NCBI GenBank assembly: GCA_006969625.1
Contig: CP030885.1
Coordinates: forward strand, 1,240,001 to 1,304,000
From: Rhodospirillaceae bacterium
Lineage (GTDB): Bacteria; Pseudomonadota; Alphaproteobacteria; Kiloniellales; DSM-21159
DNA: 64,000 bases
Direction of reading: 5' to 3'
Part shown: positions 58,217 through 64,000 of the stretch, piece after piece
How the letters are laid out: each line of letters begins with the position of its first letter
How positions within the stretch are numbered: position 1 is the first letter of the stretch
The notes under the pieces: model-generated
What the model was told of the DNA's origin: nothing
Database searches by the model: none
Seen by the model: only the letters and a program-made list of their open reading frames with translations
Made by a program: the position numbers and the translations under genes

Positions 58217-59587
58217 ATGAGCGCCGCCCTCGCCGAGGAACTTCTCCAGGAAATCGCCCGACTGCCGGACCATCGCCTCTACGGCCGGGTCGCCGGCGTC
58301 CTGGGCATGACGGTCGAGGTCGCCGGCCTCGAGCGCGTGCTTTCGATCGGCGCCCGCTGTCGGATCAGCGCGCGAGGCGAAAGGCAGGTTCCCTGCGAGG
58401 TGGTGGGCTTTCGCAACGGGCGCGCGCTGCTGCTTCCCTTCGGCAGCCTCGACGGCGTGGGGTTGGGCTGCCGTGCCGAGCTGGCCGAAGCTGAGCCGGT
58501 CGTGCGGCCGTCGCCGGCGTGGCTGGGTCGGGTGGTCAACGCGCTCGGCCAGCCGATCGACGGCAAGGGACCGCTGCCGCCCGGCCCGCGCGCCTATGCG
58601 CTGCGCGCCGATCCGCCGCCGGCGCACGGACGCCAGCGGGTCGGCGGCAAGATCGACCTCGGCGTGCGCGCTCTCAACACCTTCCTGACCTGCTGCCGCG
58701 GTCAGCGCATGGGCATTTTCGCCGGCTCCGGGGTCGGCAAGTCGGTGCTGCTGTCCATGCTGGCGCGCTACACCGCAGCCGATATCAACGTCATCGGCCT
58801 GATCGGCGAGCGCGGCCGCGAGGTGCAGGAGTGGCTGGAGGACGACCTGGGGCCCGACGGTCTGGCCCGGTCGGTCGTCGTCGTCGCCACTTCCGACGAG
58901 CCGCCACTGATGCGCCGCCAGGCGGCGCATCTGACCATGGCCCTGGCCGAGGCCTTCCGCGACCGCGGGCAGGAGGTGCTCTGCCTGATGGACTCGGTCA
59001 CCCGCTTCGCCATGGCGCTTCGCGAGATCGGGCTGTCGGCGGGCGAGCCGCCGGCAGCCAAGGGTTACACGCCCAGCGTTTTCGCCGAACTGCCCCGGCT
59101 GCTGGAGCGCGCCGGGCCGGGTGTCGACGGCCAGGGGGCAATCACCGGGCTGTTCACCGTGCTGGTCGAGGGCGACGACCACAACGAGCCGGTGGCCGAT
59201 GCGGTGCGCGGCATCCTGGACGGCCATATCGTGCTGGAGCGGCGCATCGCCGAGCGCGGGCGCTACCCGGCCGTCAACCTGCTGCGCAGCGTCTCGCGCA
59301 CTATGCCCGGCTGCAACACGCCGGCGGAGAACGCCCTGGTCGACCGCGCCCGCCGGCTGCTCTCGACCTACGAGGACATGGCCGAGCTGATCCGCATCGG
59401 CGCCTATCGCCAGGGGAGCGATGCCGCCGTCGACGAGGCGGTGCGGCACTACCCGGCGATCGAAGCGGTGCTGAAGCAGGACAAGCACGAGCGCGCCGAG
59501 TTGGCCGGCGGCTATGCGGCGCTGGCCCAGGCCCTCGGCGAGCCTTGGCAGACGGACGGCGGCGCGGCCGACGAGGCGGCGGCGTGA
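58217..59587 (+). CDS. fliI: Flagellar export ATPase FliI
   Basis: FliI is the ATPase of the flagellar type III export apparatus. The 456-residue protein has the F1-beta-like fold with Walker [19 protein letters not shown] near residue 173, [23 protein letters not shown], Walker [20 protein letters not shown] and [15 protein letters not shown]. Its stop overlaps the fliJ start (GTGA). It is the first gene of a pair transcribed away from ctrA. Confidence 0.96.
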   Translation: MSAALAEELLQEIARLPDHRLYGRVAGVLGMTVEVAGLERVLSIGARCRISARGERQVPCEVVGFRNGRALLLPFGSLDGVGLGCRAELAEAEPVVRPSPAWLGRVVNALGQPIDGKGPLPPGPRAYALRADPPPAHGRQRVGGKIDLGVRALNTFLTCCRGQRMGIFAGSGVGKSVLLSMLARYTAADINVIGLIGERGREVQEWLEDDLGPDGLARSVVVVATSDEPPLMRRQAAHLTMALAEAFRDRGQEVLCLMDSVTRFAMALREIGLSAGEPPAAKGYTPSVFAELPRLLERAGPGVDGQGAITGLFTVLVEGDDHNEPVADAVRGILDGHIVLERRIAERGRYPAVNLLRSVSRTMPGCNTPAENALVDRARRLLSTYEDMAELIRIGAYRQGSDAAVDEAVRHYPAIEAVLKQDKHERAELAGGYAALAQALGEPWQTDGGAADEAAA

Positions 59588-60003
59588 GCGCGGCGCTTGC
59601 CAACCTGATCCGGCTGCACCGCTGGACCCTGGACGAAAGGCGCCGTCAGGTGGCGGATCTCGAGGCCCTGTCGGGCCGTCTGGGAGCGGACATCGAGACG
59701 CTGGACGGGGAGATCGCCCGCGAGCAGGCGGCGGCGGCCGAATCGTTGGAAGGCGCGGTGGCCTATCCCGCGTTCCTGGCCGCGGCGCGACGGCGGCGTG
59801 CCAAGCTGGCCGACAGCCTGCAGGCGGTGGAGGGCGAGATCGCCCAGGCGCGCGACGCCGTTCAGGCGGCCTTCGAGGAGCTCAAGAAGTACGAGCAGGC
59901 CGAGGCCAACGCCCGGCGCCGCGCCCGCGAAAAGCGCGAGCGCGCCGAGCGCGCCGCCGAGGACGAACTCGGCCTGGAGCTGCACCGACGCAGGGGCGGA
60001 TAG
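59584..60003 (+). CDS. fliJ: Flagellar export chaperone FliJ
   Basis: FliJ is a small coiled-coil protein that joins FliI and the export gate. The 139-residue protein is nearly all helical and charged, with two long coils ([20 protein letters not shown] and [18 protein letters not shown]) and no hydrophobic segment, in the fliJ position after fliI. It begins with GTG at 59584, overlapping the fliI stop. The family has low sequence conservation, so context carries weight. Confidence 0.85.
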   Translation: MSAALANLIRLHRWTLDERRRQVADLEALSGRLGADIETLDGEIAREQAAAAESLEGAVAYPAFLAAARRRRAKLADSLQAVEGEIAQARDAVQAAFEELKKYEQAEANARRRAREKRERAERAAEDELGLELHRRRGG

Positions 60004-60173
60004 CCGCTCAGGGCGGTGCAGCATGCAATCTAAAATAGCGATTTTCTGTGGCGAGGCGTGATTTGCGCGTGGAAGCGACTGTCATTTTCGACTATAAATA
60101 GATTGTCGAGTCGAAGGACTGCAGCCTCAAGTCGATAATGGGCCCGATCTAACCCAACGGGAGGAGTGGATCC
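60004..60173. other. AT-rich gap between fliJ and the tyrosinase gene
   Basis: The 170-base gap is markedly lower in GC than its surroundings (for example CTAAAATAGCGATTTTC at 60033-60049 and ACTATAAATAGATTG at 60091-60105). It includes a small inverted repeat TCGAC-N12-GTCGA at 60088-60109 around TATAAATAG, which could be a promoter/operator for the tyrosinase gene. GGGAGGAG precedes the ATG at 60174. No gene is seen. Confidence 0.4.
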
Positions 60174-61655
60174 ATGGTGCCTCGTCGCGTCTTCCTGCAG
60201 ACCTCGCTAGCATGCGGCGTCGCGTCATTTGCGGCCACCGTGCCCGGATTGCGTGCTCTGGCCCAGCCGCTGCCGCGACGTCGGAGCCTTCACGAAATGG
60301 CGCTGGACGATCCAGATCTCGAGGCCTGGCGGGACTTCGTCGAGCAAATGCAAGCCTCCTCGCGCGAAGGTCAGCCGGTCAGTTGGCTCGGCTTCGCGGA
60401 GGTTCACGGCAACCTTGAGCAGGGCTTCAACCTTTGCCCGCACGGGAACTGGTACTTCCTGCCCTGGCACCGCAGCTACATTCGCATGTACGAGGTCACC
60501 TGCCGCGAACTGATCGCAAAGAGCGATTTCGCCTTGCCGTTCTGGGATTGGACAGCGCATCCGGACTTTCCGGCTGCGTTCGGCGATCCGACGTACAGGG
60601 GCAGGCCTAATCCGCTGTATGTCGAAGGGCGCAATACGCAGACCGGCGCCGCCATTCCCAAACGCAACACCGGCGAAACCGTGATGGAGCGCATCTACGA
60701 CCTGCCGACCTTCGAGGAGTTCGGGAGCACTCGGGCGACGGGCCAGACCGACGTCGACGCCAAGTGGATCAAGGCACACGGGGTAAAGGGAGAGTTGGAG
60801 TACAACCCGCACGACAACGTCCATTGCATCGTGGCGGGTCCCTTCATGTGCTCGGGCGCTTCGGCGCGGGATCCGATCTTCCAAATGCACCATTGCAACA
60901 TCGACCGCATCTGGGCCGAGTGGAACGCCCGCGGCGGCGAGGACAGCACTGACTCGCTATGGCGTGACATGACCTTCGCCGACAACTTCATCGCGCCCGA
61001 TGGGACGACCTACTCGACGGTGGTGCGCGACCTTCTCGTACCGGAAGACCTCGGCTACACCTACGGCCTCGAGAAGCCGCGCGGTCGCGTGGTGGCCGAC
61101 CCGGGACGCATGCTGTTCCTGCGCAGCCTGGTCGGATCGCCCTCCCTCATGGCAGAGGCCCAGGCCATCGACGCCACGGTCGAGGCGGGGCCTATCACTG
61201 CACGCCCGGGCGATCCGGCGAGCGTCAGTTTCCGCGCGGCGCCGCTCGGCGCGGCCAAAGCCGCCGATCCGCAGATCGCCAATACGCTGCAGGCGGCCGA
61301 TATCGAGCCCAAGAGGGTCTATGCGGTGCTGCGGAACATGCGCCCGCGTTTGGGCAGCGAAACCGGGCTGCACGTCTTCGTCAATGCGCCCGACGTGACA
61401 GCCGCCACCCCGGTCGACGACAACCCGAATTACGTGACATCCATCGGCTTCTTCGGAGCCCGGCCGATCGACGATGGCCCGGTGCACGCAGGCTCTGCCG
61501 CCCTGGTCGACCTGACGCCTGCACTGCGGCGGTTAAGCGAGGCGGGACGGTTGGACGGCGACGACATCACGGTGCAACTCGTCCCGGTCGGTGTAAGGAA
61601 TGAGACGGGTGCAGGCGATGTCGGAATTGCGGAAGTTGAACTGGCGGTGCTCTAG
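60174..61655 (+). CDS. Tat-exported tyrosinase, polyphenol oxidase-like
   Basis: This 493-residue type-3 copper enzyme should oxidise phenols or catechols to quinones. A Tat-like signal (P-R4-R5-V-F-L-Q) with hydrophobic stretch to residue 31 suggests folded export. Copper A ligands are H78, H90 and H99 (CPHGNWYFLPWHR); C88-x-H90 is placed for the Cys-His thioether of fungal and plant enzymes. Copper B ligands are H213, H217 and H239/H240 (NPHDNVHC, MHHCNIDRIW). The C-terminal ~130 residues (VYAVLRNMRPRLGSETGLHV) resemble the DUF_B2219/KFDV domain of plant polyphenol oxidases. It precedes a small exported protein gene by 15 bases. GGGAGGAG upstream. Confidence 0.9.
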   Translation: MVPRRVFLQTSLACGVASFAATVPGLRALAQPLPRRRSLHEMALDDPDLEAWRDFVEQMQASSREGQPVSWLGFAEVHGNLEQGFNLCPHGNWYFLPWHRSYIRMYEVTCRELIAKSDFALPFWDWTAHPDFPAAFGDPTYRGRPNPLYVEGRNTQTGAAIPKRNTGETVMERIYDLPTFEEFGSTRATGQTDVDAKWIKAHGVKGELEYNPHDNVHCIVAGPFMCSGASARDPIFQMHHCNIDRIWAEWNARGGEDSTDSLWRDMTFADNFIAPDGTTYSTVVRDLLVPEDLGYTYGLEKPRGRVVADPGRMLFLRSLVGSPSLMAEAQAIDATVEAGPITARPGDPASVSFRAAPLGAAKAADPQIANTLQAADIEPKRVYAVLRNMRPRLGSETGLHVFVNAPDVTAATPVDDNPNYVTSIGFFGARPIDDGPVHAGSAALVDLTPALRRLSEAGRLDGDDITVQLVPVGVRNETGAGDVGIAEVELAVL

Positions 61656-61670
61656 TGCCATCTCACGCAT

Positions 61671-62096
61671 ATGAAGCATCGAGTTCGCGCTGCCGCGGTC
61701 GTGCTCGCATGCGGTGCGGCCTCCTTGGGCCCCGCGGCGGCCGGCGGACTCGAGGGCACAGAGCAATCCGTCACCGGGTCGCAGGGCGCCCGCGTGTGCC
61801 TGCCGAACGACCTAGGTGCGACGCGTGCCTACGCGGAGGGGCGGGCACGGGCTGTGCTGGTCTTGCGCCGCTACGAAGCGGGCAGCGGCCTGCTGGTGAA
61901 GGCCGACGATGGCACTGTCACGCAGATCGGTGTGTTCCCGCGCGCGGCTTTCGATGCCGCCGACGGGGCAGAGCCGCGGCGGTTCCTGCTGCCTGGCGGA
62001 CGCGACGTTCGATGTTGGACGGTCGAGTTCGAGGCCTCCTCGGACGGGGCTGCGACGATAGCGGTGGAACTGATACCTTTGACCGGCTCCCATTGA
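61671..62096 (+). CDS. Hypothetical exported protein paired with tyrosinase
   Basis: This 141-residue protein has a signal peptide (MKHRVRAAAVVLACGAASLG, cleavage near A-A-A-G). The mature part contains VLVLRRYEAGSGLLVKADDG and ends FEASSDGAATIAVELIPLTG, suggesting a small beta-rich domain with two Cys that could form a disulfide. I do not recognise the family. It begins 15 bases after the tyrosinase stop, so the two are probably cotranscribed; the Val-Glu-Leu-Ile/Val-Pro ending resembles the QLVPVGV end of the tyrosinase. It may be a partner or copper accessory, but no copper motif is visible. Confidence 0.75.
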   Translation: MKHRVRAAAVVLACGAASLGPAAAGGLEGTEQSVTGSQGARVCLPNDLGATRAYAEGRARAVLVLRRYEAGSGLLVKADDGTVTQIGVFPRAAFDAADGAEPRRFLLPGGRDVRCWTVEFEASSDGAATIAVELIPLTGSH

Positions 62097-62238
62097 GCTC
62101 AGGGGCCTTTGAAAAACAGGTCGAAAGGTCGATTCTCCGAACAGTTCCAGCCTGCGTCCCACCCAGCCGTCCCACGACAGAATCCGGGTCGGGTGCTCGA
62201 GTGGCAGCGAGAGGAGACAGAGCTTCTTAAGACGTCTC

Positions 62239-62979
62239 TCAAAACGCCAGCAGGCCGCGGAAGCCGTTTTCTCCGACGGTCAGGTCGAAGTTCACGGAAG
62301 AGTCGTCGTCGCCGCGGGTGATGCGGTCGCGCAGTCGTTCGGAGGGGTCGACGTAGCGGGGTTGGCGAACCGGCACGCCGGTTTCGTCGAAGCGCAGCAG
62401 CCAGTCGTCGAAGACGATCCTCTCCCACCGGTCCGAGGGGTGCTTCCAGGCGTTGAAGGCCACCTGGCCGTCGCGGCAGGCGATCGCCACCCAATAGAAC
62501 TCGCGCGAGTGCAGGCGCAGACCCTCCGGCGTCGGGCTGAAGGCGCCCGATTGTCGCAGCGCGGTCTCGAAGCCCTGGACCTCCGGCGGCGACAGCAGCA
62601 CCTCGCTGCTCTGCCAGGCCCAGGGCGCCAGCGGATCGTCCAGGGTGAAGCGGGTCAGGCTGGCCGGGGTCTGCACACGGGCCGTGTAGTAGGCACCGCC
62701 CTGGCCGTCGCCGGTCAGTTCGTAGGCGCGGACCTGCTCCTCGTACTGGCCGTTGTAGACGAGCCGCGTGCGCGCCACGCTGTCGGCGGTGCAGGCGGCA
62801 CGGATGTCGTCGCCGTTCAGATAGCTGAACCAACTGAGCTTCTGCACGCCGGGTCGCTCGATGCCGCCCCTGTAGGTGCAGCCCGTCCCAGCGATGGCGA
62901 GGGCACCGAGGAGCAGCACGAGACAAGCGACGGGCGAACTCTGCGATCTTTTGCGGGAAGTGGCGGTCGGGTGGCGCAT
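62239..62979 (-). CDS. Hypothetical lipoprotein, 246 residues
   Basis: It has a basic N-terminus (KRSQSS), a hydrophobic stretch and the lipobox I-A-G-T-G-C near residue 34, so it is a probable lipoprotein. The mature domain of ~210 residues includes DDIRAACTADSVARTRLVYNG, YELTGDGQGGAYYTARVQTP, WHSREFYWVAIACRDGQVAF-like sequence and FDLTVGENGFRGLLAF, and has four Cys. No family recognised. It is alone, convergent with the tyrosinase pair. Confidence 0.75.
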   Translation of the reverse strand: MRHPTATSRKRSQSSPVACLVLLLGALAIAGTGCTYRGGIERPGVQKLSWFSYLNGDDIRAACTADSVARTRLVYNGQYEEQVRAYELTGDGQGGAYYTARVQTPASLTRFTLDDPLAPWAWQSSEVLLSPPEVQGFETALRQSGAFSPTPEGLRLHSREFYWVAIACRDGQVAFNAWKHPSDRWERIVFDDWLLRFDETGVPVRQPRYVDPSERLRDRITRGDDDSSVNFDLTVGENGFRGLLAF

Positions 62980-63058
62980 TGCGCTAAGACTCCGCTAACG
63001 CTGATGGGGTACACACTCCCGGGATCCTGATCTGCCTCTATCTAGTCGCCCTTTTTCC

Positions 63059-63088
63059 TTGGACAGACCTGCCGGAGTCGTCTAGATT
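63059..63088 (+). promoter_or_regulatory. Candidate promoter for the D-Ala-D-Ala carboxypeptidase gene
   Basis: TTGGAC (63059-63064) and TAGATT (63083-63088) are 18 bases apart. Two GANTC sites (GAGTC at 63076, GATTC at 63085) overlap it. Transcription near 63095 would suit the GTG start at 63139 but not an ATG at 63091. Confidence 0.3.
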
Positions 63089-63138
63089 CAATGCTCTGGG
63101 GTGCGTCGTTGCCATATTCGCTGAAGGGGGTCTCCACC

Positions 63139-64000
63139 GTGCCGACCGTGATCGCGTGTTTCGCCGCCGCAGTCCGAGCCGGCGCCGGCCGCTCGATTTC
63201 GACAAGGGCCTCGGGGCGGCGTGCGAGCGCCGCTCTCGCCGTCGTGGCCGCGGCGCTCTTGCTGGTCGGCCTGACGACCGCGGGCCCGGCCGCAGCCAAC
63301 CCTAAGTATGCCTCGATCGTGGTCGACGTCGAGAGCGGTGCCGTGCTGCACGCACGGCATGCCGATGCCCGCCGCTTCCCGGCCTCGCTCACGAAGATGA
63401 TGACCCTCTACATGGCGTTCGACGCCATCGAACGCGGCCGGATCGACTTCGATACCAAGCTGCCCGTCTCGAAGCGCGCCGCAGCGCAACCGCCCTCCAA
63501 GCTCGCGCTTAAGGCGGGGTCTACGATCGCCCTCGAGGAGGCGGTCCTGGCGCTGGTGACCAAGTCGGCCAACGACGTGGCCGTGGTCGTCGCCGAGGCG
63601 CTGAGCGGGACCGAGTGGCAGTTCGCCAAGGACATGACCGCCAAGGCGCGTGAGCTCGGCATGCGCAGCACGACCTTCCGCAATGCCTCCGGCCTGCCCA
63701 ATTCCGGCCAGGTCTCGACGGCGCGCGACATGGCGACGCTCTCGATCCGGCTGATGCAGGATTTCCCTCAGTACTACGACTACTTCCAGACCAGAAACTT
63801 CGCCTACAAGGGCAAGCGCTACAACAACCACAACCGCCTCCTGAAGCGCTACGACGGTGCCGACGGCATCAAGACCGGCTACATCCGCGCCTCGGGTTTC
63901 AATCTGGCGGCTTCGGTCGTGCGCAACGGACGGCGCGTGGTGGCGGTCGTGTTCGGCGGACGCACCTCGCGCTCGCGCGACGATCACATGGTCGAGCTGC
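63139..64000 (+). CDS. D-alanyl-D-alanine carboxypeptidase (PBP5/DacA family), 3' end cut by window
   Basis: This low-molecular-weight penicillin-binding protein trims the terminal D-Ala of peptidoglycan. It has a signal peptide (ALAVVAAALLLVGL, cleavage near P-A-A-A-N), the S83-L-T-K86 active site, SANDVAV as the second motif and DGIKTGYI as the third. The frame is open to the window edge at ~287 residues, so the C-terminal part is missing. GTG at 63139 is preferred because GAAGGGGG lies eight bases before it; an in-frame ATG at 63091 would add 16 residues. Confidence 0.93.
   Translation, partial: MPTVIACFAAAVRAGAGRSISTRASGRRASAALAVVAAALLLVGLTTAGPAAANPKYASIVVDVESGAVLHARHADARRFPASLTKMMTLYMAFDAIERGRIDFDTKLPVSKRAAAQPPSKLALKAGSTIALEEAVLALVTKSANDVAVVVAEALSGTEWQFAKDMTAKARELGMRSTTFRNASGLPNSGQVSTARDMATLSIRLMQDFPQYYDYFQTRNFAYKGKRYNNHNRLLKRYDGADGIKTGYIRASGFNLAASVVRNGRRVVAVVFGGRTSRSRDDHMVEL

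Overview
The window is GC-rich, densely coded chromosomal DNA from an alphaproteobacterium. The strongest taxonomic evidence is a CtrA master regulator (57239-57958) and a ChpT-type phosphotransferase (46383-47027), both alphaproteobacterial. A cheAWYBR operon and fliI-fliJ show a motile cell. Biosynthesis genes for two compatible solutes, glycine betaine from glycine and glucosylglycerol, suggest a halotolerant or marine organism; a Rhodospirillales/Kiloniellales-like lineage is my inference. No rRNA, tRNA, CRISPR array, transposase or prophage gene was recognised.

Layout. 1-6.6 kb: a cut peptide-type binding protein, a tungstate importer (tupB-C-A), then divergent fdhD and mobA, with a perfect 32-bp inverted repeat between the last two. 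6.6-14.5 kb: a STAND-like NTPase with seven near-identical 46-residue TPRs, an RhlE-type RNA helicase, an FAH-family enzyme, a GNAT protein, an atypical SDR protein and RidA. 14.6-25.3 kb: an osmoadaptation block with a fused glycine/sarcosine/dimethylglycine methyltransferase, a translationally coupled gpsA-HAD phosphatase-ggpS set, and a four-gene sugar ABC transporter. 25.3-28.9 kb: small housekeeping and unknown genes.

28.9-46 kb is a formate oxidation island. It begins with DUF3305/DUF3306 genes behind an FNR/FixK-like site, followed by a TorD-like chaperone, a Tat small protein and a membrane-linked Cys-type formate dehydrogenase (alpha, beta, cytochrome b), with small exported proteins interleaved. 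Next come a DUF2478 protein, a WD40-cytochrome c fusion and a 42-residue membrane protein. On the other strand lies a second, soluble NAD-dependent formate dehydrogenase (fdsGB fusion, fdsA) followed closely by an exported ankyrin protein. The tungstate importer, FdhD and MobA at the left edge supply the metal, sulfur transfer and cofactor maturation these enzymes need.

46-60 kb holds chpT, a ferric-iron binding protein with a Fur-like site, an EamA transporter, an FbpB-type permease, the chemotaxis operon, ctrA and fliIJ. TTAA-N7-TTAA-like CtrA sites lie in the ctrA/fliI gap and before cheA. 60-64 kb holds a Tat-exported tyrosinase resembling plant polyphenol oxidase, a small exported partner, a lipoprotein and the start of a D-Ala-D-Ala carboxypeptidase. 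All functional statements rest on reading motifs and family resemblance by eye; no database search was run.
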